Shown: piece by piece, positions 47,975 through 55,789 of the stretch | Numbering within the stretch: position 1 is the stretch's first letter | Layout: every line of letters starts with the position of its first letter | NCBI GenBank assembly: GCA_002840435.1 | Contig: PHAT01000002.1 | Span: forward strand, 266,696 to 330,695 | DNA: 64,000 nucleotides | Source: Deltaproteobacteria bacterium HGW-Deltaproteobacteria-6 | Lineage (GTDB): Bacteria > Desulfobacterota > Syntrophia > Syntrophales > Smithellaceae | Direction of reading: 5' to 3' | Program-made: the position numbers and the translations under genes | The notes under the pieces: generated by a model | Databases searched by the model: none | What the model was told of the DNA's origin: nothing | Seen by the model: the letters and a program-made list of their open reading frames with translations, nothing else

Positions 47975-48439
47975 CTACCTCTTTAGTTTTTTACCATTCG
48001 CAGTTTCTATAATCTTCTTGAAAAGTTGCTCGAGGTCAATTTTTTCTTTAGTCTTTAGTTCTGGTCCTGAATACTGTGCGGCTAGACCCAGCTCATATGA
48101 TGTGTCCGATGCTTTATTTGCATTTTCCATAACATGCCCCAATGAAGTCAATAACATCTTCAAATCAACCTTATAGATTTTCGCAAGCTTCGGAACCAAT
48201 TGAAAGGGCACATGATCATCACTATTTTCAATTTTTTCCAATTCTCGTTCTGTAATACCCAATTCTTTTGAGACTTCAGATAAGCTCTTATTTGAATAAA
48301 TCCTCAGTATTGTCAAAACATCATTACGTTTCTCCAAATAATCGTCCAAAATTTCGTTAAGTTCCATACCCTTTGTAAGACCGGTTTCTAACGCTGCTTC
48401 GTGGATGCCGTCCCTCAATCTATCACGATTCTCTGTCAT
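47975..48439 (-). CDS. XRE-family helix-turn-helix regulator
   Basis: The 154-residue protein has a lambda-Cro-like HTH at about residues 37-90 (KSLSEVSKELGITERELEKIENSDDHVP; KLAKIYKVDLKMLL). It also has N-terminal and C-terminal helical extensions. It is probably the repressor that the downstream ImmA-type protease targets. AAGGAGG lies 7 nt before the ATG. The gap to the GNAT gene is 65 bp, leaving little room for a separate promoter. Confidence 0.85.
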   Translation of the reverse strand: MTENRDRLRDGIHEAALETGLTKGMELNEILDDYLEKRNDVLTILRIYSNKSLSEVSKELGITERELEKIENSDDHVPFQLVPKLAKIYKVDLKMLLTSLGHVMENANKASDTSYELGLAAQYSGPELKTKEKIDLEQLFKKIIETANGKKLKR

Positions 48440-48504
48440 GGCTAAGCCTCCTTCTTTCTTGCCATTCTAATTCTTCAAAAGCTTTTTAATACAGCTATTA
48501 TAAA

Positions 48505-49071
48505 TCATTCTCTAATAATGTATTTCTTAAATTTTTCTTCGAAAATGTACGCTTCCTCTTTTGACATATAATACTCTTTTAGTCCATGATCGTTTGCTTT
48601 GCCTGTTTGAACCATCCCTATATTCTGGTAAAATTTTTCTGCGGTAGGCAATGCATTTAATAGAAATTCACCACGTAGCCCAATATATTGACTTGTTTTA
48701 ATGGTGTAATAAATAAGACCTTCACCGATTCGCTTCATCTTTCCAGTGCCAAGCTTATAATAATTCCAAGGTGCTGTGGCAATAAAATCTATGTGAAGGA
48801 TTTTATCATCTTTACTTAGGCAAAGCATTCCGTCAATTCTTTGATTTGTGATAGCACAGTAGCATTTATGCCCAAATCCCATAGTAAGAGATGTCTTAAT
48901 GATTTTATTCCATTTGAATAATGGATAATCAAATGCTGCGCTTGAAATAATTTTTTGAATCGTAAATGTAACCCAAGTATTAGTGAAATCTTCAATATCT
49001 GAGTCTTTAGCATATCTGATTTGTGTTTCTTTTTCTATCCTTTCTATGTTATCGTAAGATGTGAATATCAT
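48505..49071 (-). CDS. GNAT-fold acetyltransferase (candidate toxin)
   Basis: The 188-residue protein has a GNAT core: IDFIATAPWNYYKLG, an acetyl-CoA-loop-like KMKRIGEGLIYY and the final AEKFYQNIGMVQTG. Its ATG overlaps the stop of the RHH gene (ATGA). RHH plus GNAT in this order and overlap is the arrangement of TacA-TacT-type toxin-antitoxin pairs, whose toxin acetylates aminoacyl-tRNA. The length is somewhat greater than the usual ~160 residues, so this may be a different branch. The N-terminal ~20 residues are extra. Confidence 0.78.
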   Translation of the reverse strand: MIFTSYDNIERIEKETQIRYAKDSDIEDFTNTWVTFTIQKIISSAAFDYPLFKWNKIIKTSLTMGFGHKCYCAITNQRIDGMLCLSKDDKILHIDFIATAPWNYYKLGTGKMKRIGEGLIYYTIKTSQYIGLRGEFLLNALPTAEKFYQNIGMVQTGKANDHGLKEYYMSKEEAYIFEEKFKKYIIRE

Positions 49072-49277
49072 GGCAATATAATCTCCTTCTCGGGCTCACC
49101 TCCATCTTTTCTGAGGAACAGCTTATAACCCATGTCGCTATACTCGTTAATTATCATATACAGACGAACACTTTGGCGTAGCAATTCTGATAAAGTAATA
49201 TCCTTATCCTTTGAGTATGCTTCAATATCTTGGCGCACCTTTTCTGGGAGTTGGAACTGCATTAGTTTCTTTGCCAT
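49068..49277 (-). CDS. Ribbon-helix-helix antitoxin/repressor
   Basis: The 69-residue CopG/Arc-like protein has the beta-strand MQFQLPEKVRQDIEAYSK and helices ITLSELLRQSVRLYMIINEY; the C-terminal tail (about 48-69) would be the toxin-binding part. It is the first gene of the cassette and overlaps the GNAT gene by 4 bp. AGAGG precedes the ATG by 6 nt. The inverted repeats at 49316-49374 lie where an autoregulatory operator is expected. Confidence 0.82.
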   Translation of the reverse strand: MAKKLMQFQLPEKVRQDIEAYSKDKDITLSELLRQSVRLYMIINEYSDMGYKLFLRKDGGEPEKEIILP

Positions 49278-49315
49278 AATGATCCTCTAGCATCTTTTTT
49301 TAAATTGCTACTATA

Positions 49316-49374
49316 ATGTTAAGTAATAGTCAAGTATTAATTTCATGAATAATACATTATTTATAACTTAACAT
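49316..49374. promoter_or_regulatory. Nested inverted repeats, probable operator of the RHH-GNAT cassette
   Basis: Outer arms ATGTTAAGTAAT (49316-49327) and ATAACTTAACAT (49363-49374) match at 11 of 12 positions. Inner arms GTATTA (49334-49339) and TAATAC (49350-49355) are perfect. The block is AT-rich and lies 39-97 bp upstream of the RHH start on the minus strand. A TTGACT occurs within it on the minus strand, but I find no well-spaced -10. Confidence 0.6.
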
Positions 49375-49622
49375 TTGCATGCCTTTCAACTACTAAAAAA
49401 GCATTAGAGAAGTTTGCTATTGGAGGAACAGAGGGCCGCTACCGCATTACATGCCACCTCAACACCCGCCCCACTTGCTTTCTGACTTCCTTCACCCGCC
49501 AGGTAAAATAGTGAAAATGCGGGACGTACTTCAAAATATGAATCTAATAAGGCATTACGTCATATTTGATCTTTCTATTTACTGCAGGTTCTATTCTTTT
49601 CGACCAGTCATCTAAATATCCA

Positions 49623-49798
49623 GCAGTTGCACCGGGGCGCGACTTAAGCGAATCATGCCTGAAACGTTGTGGCGCTTAGCGAAACGGAGCATCAGACAGC
49701 CAAACTGTTTGAGCCGCAGGTGAGTTTTTGGCTGTCGCGGAATGAGCTTAGCGCCACAGTTGAGGGCATTGAGCAAAGGCACGCCCCGGTGCAACTGC
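49623..49798. repeat. Long imperfect palindrome (~176 bp)
   Basis: The ends are a 17-bp perfect inverted repeat: 49623-49639 (GCAGTTGCACCGGGGCG) against 49782-49798. Further in, TGTGGCGCTTAGC (49669-49681) pairs with 49746-49758 with one mismatch, and GACAGCCAAA (49695-49704) pairs exactly with 49727-49736, leaving a ~22-nt loop. The whole could fold into one long hairpin. It could be a MITE-like element, a REP-type sequence or a structured RNA. Confidence 0.75.
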
Positions 49799-49901
49799 CA
49801 CCGCTCTAAAATCCTAGATTTCCAGCTGCGCGGTTTTGTGTCGCAATGTCGTCGCAAGGGAGTGTAGTGATCGAAGTAATCTGACAATTCTGAATGAACA
49901 A

Positions 49902-49945
49902 GATTACCACGCGGCCTGACGCGTGCCCTTTAGGTTGAGGCGGCT
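49902..49945 (+). repeat. Short dispersed repeat, copy B
   Basis: GATTACCAC, a GC hairpin (CACGCG-GCCTGA-CGCGTG), then after a longer insert CGTAATGACA. Same ends as copy A at 47063-47099 but opposite orientation, on the other side of the island. Confidence 0.5.
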
Positions 49946-50077
49946 CGTAATGACATAACTGGATTGCACTACAGTCGATTCACTGGATGTCCCTCCGTCA
50001 TAGAAAAATATTGACAAACAAAATGCGATGAGCAAGGGATGTTGCGCAATAGCAAATAAAGGGAAGGAACATGACAA

Positions 50078-50869
50078 ATGCTTCGGGAAAACAATCAGTC
50101 CAATCTGAAAACTCTATGCGGCGTTACCATCCCATCCAAATATAAAGGCCCGCCAGACATTGCGAACGGTGGTTATGTTTGCAGCCTCTTTGCCGAATAT
50201 ATCGACGGCGTGATCGACGTCATGATTAAACGCCCCACGCCGCTTGACCGGGAACTGCAAATTTGCACAGGTGGCGACGGGATTTATTATCTGATGGATG
50301 GCGATCAAATGATCATTCAGGCCAAGCCGGGCACCATGGACCTCGCGGTACCGGATGCTCCGACATATGAAGAAGCCGTCAGGGCCGCTGCTGCGTCCAT
50401 TGCCCTGAAACCGACGCCTTATACCCACGTAACCGGACACGGCATTCATCCTATCTGTTTTTGCTGCGGCGCCGATGTGCCGGAAGGCGAAGGCCTGAAG
50501 ATTCACCCCGGCCAAGTCTTGGGCACCAACATGGTTGCAGCTCCCTGGACACCGTCCATGGAGTATGGCGATAAGCAGGGTTATGTCCTGCCGGAATTCA
50601 TCTGGACGGCATTGGATTGTCCGGGGGCCTATGCTCTTTGGGAACTGACCGATGCGAAACCAGGGTTTTTGGGAAGGTTGATCGGCCAGATCGAAAAGCC
50701 CCTGTGCTGTGACGAGCCATGTGTCGTTGCCGCCTGGCCTACGGGGAGCGATGGCAGGAAGTTATACACCGGAACGGCCCTGTTCGACTCGCAGGGACAC
50801 ATCATCGGCCGGTCGCTTGCGACCTGGTTTCTCATGCCGCCGGAAATGCTGCGGTACCTGGCGAGTTGA
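50078..50869 (+). CDS. Hotdog/thioesterase-like hypothetical protein
   Basis: The 263-residue product has an acyl-CoA-thioesterase-like start (IPSKYKGPPDIANGGYVCSLFAEYI). A central CFCCG Cys group lies near residue 128, and the C-terminal half has LDCPGAYALWE and GTALFDSQGHIIGRSLATWF, which look like a second hotdog-like unit. A double-hotdog thioesterase or dehydratase fold is my best guess. GGGAAGGAAC lies upstream of the ATG. It has no operon partner; pcnB starts 123 bp later. Confidence 0.7.
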   Translation: MLRENNQSNLKTLCGVTIPSKYKGPPDIANGGYVCSLFAEYIDGVIDVMIKRPTPLDRELQICTGGDGIYYLMDGDQMIIQAKPGTMDLAVPDAPTYEEAVRAAAASIALKPTPYTHVTGHGIHPICFCCGADVPEGEGLKIHPGQVLGTNMVAAPWTPSMEYGDKQGYVLPEFIWTALDCPGAYALWELTDAKPGFLGRLIGQIEKPLCCDEPCVVAAWPTGSDGRKLYTGTALFDSQGHIIGRSLATWFLMPPEMLRYLAS

Positions 50870-50992
50870 TGGGTCGTGCTTCCTGATTTAAGATAAGAAG
50901 GGGACCCTGTTCCCCGATAATTATCAGCGGCATTCAATATTCCAATCCATGGTCAATGACGCTGAAATCTTGCTTTTTCGATTTGGTGTGCT

Positions 50993-52357
50993 ATGTTGCA
51001 AGCCATGCAGCCACTAATCATTCCCCGCAAGGAACACCGGATCTCCCGGAAAAAGATAAACCGGAATGTTCTTAACACACTTTACCGGCTCCGCGACAAC
51101 GGCTTCATTGCCTATTTGGTGGGGGGATGTGTCCGCGACTTGCTCCTGGAGCGCGCACCCAAAGACTTCGACATCGTAACAGACGCAAGACCCGGTCAAA
51201 TCAAACGGCTCTTTCGCAATTGCCGGCTTATCGGCCGCCGCTTCAGGCTGGCCCATCTGCACTTTGCAGACGAAATTCTCGAAGTTTCCACGTTTCGGGC
51301 TGATGCTCTCCCTGATGAATCGGACATGGAGAAGCCGCTTCCCGATAATCAGAAGCCCCGTCACCTTAAGGATGATTCCGGAATGGTACTTCGCGACAAC
51401 GTCTTTGGCACACCGGAGCAGGATGCCCTCCGCCGCGACTTTACGATCAATGCCCTTGCCTATAATATCGCGGACTATTCGGTCATTGACTACTCGACGG
51501 GCCTTGGCGACCTCCGCGAGGGGCTCATTCGCCCCATCGGCGACCCGACCGTACGATTTACGGAAGACCCGGTGCGCATGCTTCGCGCCGTTCGTTTCGC
51601 GGCATCCCATCATTTTGTCATCGAACCTGTCGCGTGGGAGACGCTCTGCGAGTTGTCATCCACCATCTCCCGCGCATCGCCGGGAAGGCTCTATGAAGAG
51701 ATGTTGAAACTCTTCCTGTTCGGTTCTGCACGGCCGGCTTTCGGTCTGATGCACAAAAGCGGGCTCCTTGCCGCCCTCTTTCCCATGCTCAGTCTGTGGC
51801 TGGGCGAAAGCGCCCATCGTCTGAACATCATGAACACTAATCTCGGGCAGCTCGACTGGCGATACCAGACGGGAACGCCGCCATCCCCGGCGCTTTTCCT
51901 TGCCGCATTCTTCGGTCCCGTCCTGAAGGAAGCAGCACAGGCCGGCCGCCGGGATGGCATCTCTGGCCGGTTGATACGGGATGCCGCCTTCACCGATCTG
52001 ATTAAAGAGTGCTCGAAGACCGTGAGCATTCACGGAAAGGCGGCAAACCAGCTGCACAACATTCTTGCCATGCAGCGCCTGCTTCACAACGTGCCGCCGC
52101 GTCGTCCTTCCGTCATCGTCAAAAGACCCGAATTTACAGACGCCCTGGCGTACCTGCATCTTGAAGAGGAGTCGGGAGGGGACAATCAATCCGCCCGGGT
52201 ATGGTGGGATGCCTTTCTTTCACGGGAACCTTCTTCTGTCACTACAGAAACGCCGGCTGATGAAGCGCCGGCAAAACGGCGCAGAAGACGGAAGCGCCGA
52301 CATCGCCCTGCTGATAGACAAGCAGGACGAACGTTACCGATATTCAATCGGGGTTGA
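50993..52357 (+). CDS. pcnB: Poly(A) polymerase I
   Basis: The 454-residue nucleotidyltransferase has VGGCVRDLLLERAPKDFDIVTDA (catalytic DFD), the PcnB-typical LIGRRFRLAHLHF, RRDFTINALAYN and FTEDPVRMLRAVRFAA. The C-terminal tail is very basic (KRRRRRKRRHR), as in E. coli PcnB, in contrast to CCA-adding enzymes. It adds 3-prime tails to RNA and promotes decay. The 3-prime end overlaps the convergent thiolase-like gene by 14 bp. Confidence 0.9.
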   Translation: MLQAMQPLIIPRKEHRISRKKINRNVLNTLYRLRDNGFIAYLVGGCVRDLLLERAPKDFDIVTDARPGQIKRLFRNCRLIGRRFRLAHLHFADEILEVSTFRADALPDESDMEKPLPDNQKPRHLKDDSGMVLRDNVFGTPEQDALRRDFTINALAYNIADYSVIDYSTGLGDLREGLIRPIGDPTVRFTEDPVRMLRAVRFAASHHFVIEPVAWETLCELSSTISRASPGRLYEEMLKLFLFGSARPAFGLMHKSGLLAALFPMLSLWLGESAHRLNIMNTNLGQLDWRYQTGTPPSPALFLAAFFGPVLKEAAQAGRRDGISGRLIRDAAFTDLIKECSKTVSIHGKAANQLHNILAMQRLLHNVPPRRPSVIVKRPEFTDALAYLHLEEESGGDNQSARVWWDAFLSREPSSVTTETPADEAPAKRRRRRKRRHRPADRQAGRTLPIFNRG

Positions 52358-53864
52358 AGACGTTGACCTTGTCTCTGGAAGCAACCATGCCCGTGATGCC
52401 GCAAAAGTCTTCCTTTTCCATTGCTGAAAACAGCGATGGGTCGGATGGCGTAAAAGCCGCAAAGCGTTTTCCGTTTTCTTTTTTTCCGATGACAACACCC
52501 TTGCCCGGTAAATTATTCCGGTCATAAATCACGGTAAAGGTTTCCACTGTTCCCCGCCCCTCGGGCTGCGGATCAATCTCGTGTTTGGGCCGCAGGTCAA
52601 CGGCTTTCTGGCAAACGCTTGTATCGGCTGTAGCCGCCGCATTGTCTTTGGGAGGCGTGGTGGCGCACACGGCCGCCGAGTGCTTGGTCATGTAAAAAGA
52701 ATTACCGGTGACCAGGACCGTCTTGCCGGGATGACGGCGCAGCACCTCAACCATTTGCGCCATGGCGTGCATGACGTAGTTGTTGCCCGGTCCTCCGAAA
52801 TAGGGAAGCCCTCCGGTAACGGTGAGCGGCCGGGGATCGTTTTCGGCAATGCCCAGCATGTCGCGCGTCACCTGGACGGCAACCGGAAAGCAGCTGTACA
52901 GATCGAAGAAATCAATGTCTTCAATGGTCACGCCGGCCTGCGCAAGGGCAGACCGGCCGACGATTTCAATAGCCGGGGAAAAACCGTAGGCCTCTCTTTC
53001 CAGGATATGCCAGTGATCCGAGGCTTCGGCATAGCCGTGCACATACACCCATTTGGACCGGTCAATGCCCATCTTCCGGGCCTGCGCCTCCGATGTGACG
53101 ATGAGGGCGGCGGCCTGGTTGACCCCCAGCATGGCATTCATGCGCTTGGTATAAGGGAAAGCCGTGTTGCGGTTGAGATCCGAAACGGTGATGATTTCTT
53201 CGGGCGTGAACGATTCCTGAAACCAGGCCAAGGGGTTTTTGGCCGCGACGAGTGAAAAGCGGCTCATCAGCTCGCCCAGCTTGCGGGTATGATCCGCAAT
53301 CGTGCGCCCATAACGCCTTCGCAGGGCGTTTTCAAACATGGGATAGCATGTTGAGGGAAGCGAAAGTCCGTGGATGTGTTCTGTTTCGCAGGCTCCGTCA
53401 AAGAGCCCCAGAGCAGTCAGCGGGGGAAGGCCGGGGCGCCCGGATGTTACGTTCCAGCCGGTAAATGTCCCGGAATTTTTCGCCTGCTGCATATTGTACT
53501 GAGCCTCGGCCCCGGTCAGAATCACCAGACCGGCTTTGTTTTCGGCGACAGACTTCATGGCATGGTGCAGCATGGCGTGCGGCATGATGCCGCCAAATCC
53601 GGAAACCATGCACCGTGCATCGGGAAGACTCAGTTTATCGGCCACGGAGCCCGGTGGGTTGATAATCCCGTCATCGGAAAAAAGCGACGTGGTAATGAGC
53701 AGGTCGGCCTTTTGAAGGCATTGCATCGTCAAACCGCCGTCTTCTGCCGCAACTGTGACGGCCTCGGCCATCAGGTCCACAGGCGAACCGCAGATCACAG
53801 GCGCCGCTTCCTTTTTTGTCAGCTGACCTGCACCGATAATTACGGGGATGTTTTCAGAAGCCAT
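52344..53864 (-). CDS. Thiolase-like protein (TLP1-type) with extra C-terminal domain
   Basis: The 506-residue protein has the thiolase fold in residues 1 to about 400 (VIIGAGQLTKKE; DIDFFDLYSCFPVAVQ; GGLPYFGGPGNNY), then an added beta-rich C-terminal domain (about 430-500; RGTVETFTVIYDR). The usual nucleophile site CxSG reads MVSG, with a Cys one residue earlier, and the GHP His is absent. That is as in thiolase-like proteins of the SCP2/TLP1 group, annotated as acetyl-CoA acetyltransferase. A role in acyl-CoA metabolism is likely, but classical thiolysis is doubtful. Confidence 0.82.
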   Translation of the reverse strand: MASENIPVIIGAGQLTKKEAAPVICGSPVDLMAEAVTVAAEDGGLTMQCLQKADLLITTSLFSDDGIINPPGSVADKLSLPDARCMVSGFGGIMPHAMLHHAMKSVAENKAGLVILTGAEAQYNMQQAKNSGTFTGWNVTSGRPGLPPLTALGLFDGACETEHIHGLSLPSTCYPMFENALRRRYGRTIADHTRKLGELMSRFSLVAAKNPLAWFQESFTPEEIITVSDLNRNTAFPYTKRMNAMLGVNQAAALIVTSEAQARKMGIDRSKWVYVHGYAEASDHWHILEREAYGFSPAIEIVGRSALAQAGVTIEDIDFFDLYSCFPVAVQVTRDMLGIAENDPRPLTVTGGLPYFGGPGNNYVMHAMAQMVEVLRRHPGKTVLVTGNSFYMTKHSAAVCATTPPKDNAAATADTSVCQKAVDLRPKHEIDPQPEGRGTVETFTVIYDRNNLPGKGVVIGKKENGKRFAAFTPSDPSLFSAMEKEDFCGITGMVASRDKVNVFNPD

Positions 53865-53881
53865 TTTTGATTTCCCTTTCT

Positions 53882-54139
53882 TTATATTGGTCTCTGTTCA
53901 GGAATGTCTGCAGCGTGTTTGCAGCCATCATGGTGGAAAATTAGCAGAAATTCGTCGTTCCGTCGATGAGAAAAGCCTGAGGCATAGGATGCGGCTTTTT
54001 TGTGGCTGGTACCGGTTGACCTTATAAGATCAGCGGTGTAGAGTGCTGAAACATCCTGCGTCGTTTCCGCCAACTGTATGGGTTGATAGTTTCGACTGGC
54101 AAATATTACATCACTATATTTGTAATATTTAAGTTTCAT
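53882..54139 (-). CDS. Small orphan ORF, possibly a gene remnant
   Basis: The 85-codon frame starts MKLKYYKYSDVIFASRNYQ behind AGGAG with 8-nt spacing, which is better than chance. The segment QPIQLAETTQDVSALYTADLI has a faint likeness to the start of TonB-dependent receptor plug domains, but the rest does not continue it. It could be a decayed fragment or a lone small gene. If it is not coding, 53865-54230 holds only the direct repeat noted below. Confidence 0.3.
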   Translation of the reverse strand: MKLKYYKYSDVIFASRNYQPIQLAETTQDVSALYTADLIRSTGTSHKKAASYASGFSHRRNDEFLLIFHHDGCKHAADIPEQRPI

Positions 54140-54168
54140 TACTCAGCTCCTGAGATAGTTCGACTGGC
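54085..54168. repeat. Pair of direct repeats GATAGTT(T)CGACTGGC
   Basis: GATAGTTTCGACTGGC at 54085-54100 and GATAGTTCGACTGGC at 54154-54168 differ by a single T. They flank the start of the small minus-strand ORF. Confidence 0.5.
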
Positions 54169-54230
54169 GTTTCGAGCGTCACATCGTTCGCTCTCAACGA
54201 GTCTCACTAAAAGAGGGAAGCAAGGCTTCG

Positions 54231-54860
54231 ATGATCAAGGCAATTTTCTGGGACAATGACGGTGTGCTGGTCGATACGGAAGGCCTCTTTTTCCGGGCCA
54301 ATCAGGAGACGCTGGCGGGTATTGGCATTCCCCTGCGGTGGGAGCAGTTTGAAGAGATCTCTCTTGCCAGGGGGGAAAGCGTGCTGCGGCTGGCGGCAGA
54401 TCCGGGGACGGATGTATTTAATAAACTGCGGCGTGAGCGGGACGACCGTTATGCCGACTTGCTGACCCGTGAGCCGCTGGTGATTGACGGCGTCCGGGAC
54501 GTGCTGGATGAGCTCCGCGGAAAATACGTCATGGGAATCGTAACGAGTTCCGGACAGGAGCACTTTGAAATCATTCACCGGCAGTCACAACTCCTGCCTT
54601 ACTTTCAGTTTGTTTTGACCCTGAAAGACTGCCAGCATACCAAGCCGCATCCCGAGCCATATCTGAAGGCCCTGGCGCTTGCCGGTTTCGCGCCGGAGGA
54701 ATGCCTGGTCATTGAGGATTCGCCGCGCGGTCTTGCCGCAGCCCAAGGCGCCGGAATCCGATGCATCATGATCCCAAGCAAATTCACCCGTAGTCACAAT
54801 TTCTCGGGGGCCTATAAGATTTTGAACAGTGTCAAAGAACTTCCGCAGGCGTTGGTATGA
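54231..54860 (+). CDS. HAD-family phosphatase (beta-phosphoglucomutase-like)
   Basis: The 209-residue HAD hydrolase has motif I DNDGVLVDTE (nucleophile Asp8, acid/base Asp10), motif II GIVTSSGQ, the motif III lysine in KPHPEPYL and motif IV VIEDSPRGLAAA. The cap domain is helical (about 15-85). Substrates of this subfamily are small sugar phosphates. A broken copy of its C-terminal part lies at 45156-45333. Confidence 0.92.
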   Translation: MIKAIFWDNDGVLVDTEGLFFRANQETLAGIGIPLRWEQFEEISLARGESVLRLAADPGTDVFNKLRRERDDRYADLLTREPLVIDGVRDVLDELRGKYVMGIVTSSGQEHFEIIHRQSQLLPYFQFVLTLKDCQHTKPHPEPYLKALALAGFAPEECLVIEDSPRGLAAAQGAGIRCIMIPSKFTRSHNFSGAYKILNSVKELPQALV

Positions 54861-54872
54861 ATTTCTGTTCCT

Positions 54873-55220
54873 TTATTTCATCTCCAGGCGCTTCAGCCGT
54901 ATCTCATTGGACAGCATGTACCAGTGCTGCACGCCATTTTCCAGACGGTAATAATGAAGAATGTAAGCGGCGGAAAGAATCAGAAACAGGGCTGTCAGCA
55001 GGATATACGGCACCGTGAAATGCACCAGCGTCCATCCGAAAGACAAAAGAAAAAAAAGGCAGACGAACATCATGGTGATCAGATGCGCCAGTCTTTCGGC
55101 CTGCATCCAGGCAATCTGCTTGTCATGATACGCCAGAAGTTCATCCAGCGCTTCAGAATCGGGGTGGCTATCCAATAACTCTCTGACATAGCGTTCGTGC
55201 CGCCGGATATATTCAATCAT
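54873..55220 (-). CDS. Small two-helix membrane protein, unknown
   Basis: The 115-residue protein has a charged N-terminal helix (1-45), two adjacent membrane helices (about 47-68 and 71-92) and a short cytoplasmic tail ending RLKRLEMK. It lies in the same orientation as the two following minus-strand genes, 26 bp from the methyltransferase-like gene upstream, so probably one operon. Not recognised. Confidence 0.7.
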   Translation of the reverse strand: MIEYIRRHERYVRELLDSHPDSEALDELLAYHDKQIAWMQAERLAHLITMMFVCLFFLLSFGWTLVHFTVPYILLTALFLILSAAYILHYYRLENGVQHWYMLSNEIRLKRLEMK

Positions 55221-55246
55221 CAGTCATTTCTCCATTTCTCGGGAAT

Positions 55247-55789
55247 TTACCCTATCTTGGGAAGAAACATCGGTGTTCTTTTCTTATAATTTACATATTC
55301 CTGTCCCAGTCTCATTTCCAACTCCGGTTCTTCTATCGCTTTCAATTCCATAACGTTCACCAGGATAAAAAGGGGTGTAAAAATGAAAATCAGGCCGATG
55401 GACTGAAACGCCGTGCCCAGTCCGAAAAGAAAGATGAAAACACCGCTTAACATCGGGTTGCGAATGTAAGCGTAAGGGCCGGAAGTAACCAGTACGGGCG
55501 GCGGATTAAAAGGCACCGGTGTTCCTTTTATTCTTACAAAATGAAACACGCACCAGAAAGCCAGAGACAGCCCCGAAATGATGAAGAGAATGGACAGATA
55601 GAAATGAATGGGCGCCGAGGGAAACTGGGGAAAATGAAACAGGCGGTCGATCAGGAAAGCGGCGATGACGAACAATGATGCAAAAAGAAAATAGGACAGA
55701 CCGACAATTGGGGTAAGGAATATCCGAATCTTTCGGCTGCCTGTTGCTGCCTCGTAGATAAGACCGATCCACTTTGTTTTCAGGCTCAT
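55247..55789 (-). CDS. Isoprenylcysteine-carboxyl-methyltransferase-like membrane protein
   Basis: The 180-residue membrane protein has four or five helices and the ICMT/PEMT signature GPYAYIRNPMLSG (about 107-119), then EEPELEMRLGQEYVNYKKRTP. These motifs bind SAM at the membrane interface in isoprenylcysteine and phospholipid methyltransferases. Its bacterial substrate is unknown. It starts directly after the mtfA-like stop site region, indicating co-transcription. Confidence 0.85.
   Translation of the reverse strand: MSLKTKWIGLIYEAATGSRKIRIFLTPIVGLSYFLFASLFVIAAFLIDRLFHFPQFPSAPIHFYLSILFIISGLSLAFWCVFHFVRIKGTPVPFNPPPVLVTSGPYAYIRNPMLSGVFIFLFGLGTAFQSIGLIFIFTPLFILVNVMELKAIEEPELEMRLGQEYVNYKKRTPMFLPKIG

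Larger units (their letters stand above)
49278..50077. other. 800-bp non-coding stretch right of the island
   Basis: It contains, in order, the operator-like repeats (49316-49374), an unremarkable AT-rich part, the long imperfect palindrome (49623-49798), the dispersed repeat copy B (49902-49945) and a lone TTGACA at 50011 with no convincing -10. A 91-codon minus-strand frame (49612-49887) runs through the palindrome and is not credible. Confidence 0.6.

Noticed and set aside
49623-49798. Integron attC site
   Set aside because: The length and palindromic form fit loosely, but the ends do not match the GTTRRRY/RYYYAAC core, and no integrase or second attC is present.
49612-49887. 91-codon minus-strand ORF
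   Set aside because: It is contained in the long palindrome and its flank, with no ribosome site and no protein-like pattern.
50900-50915. Terminator after the hotdog-like gene
   Set aside because: Only a 5-bp stem (GGGGA/TCCCC) without a T-tract.
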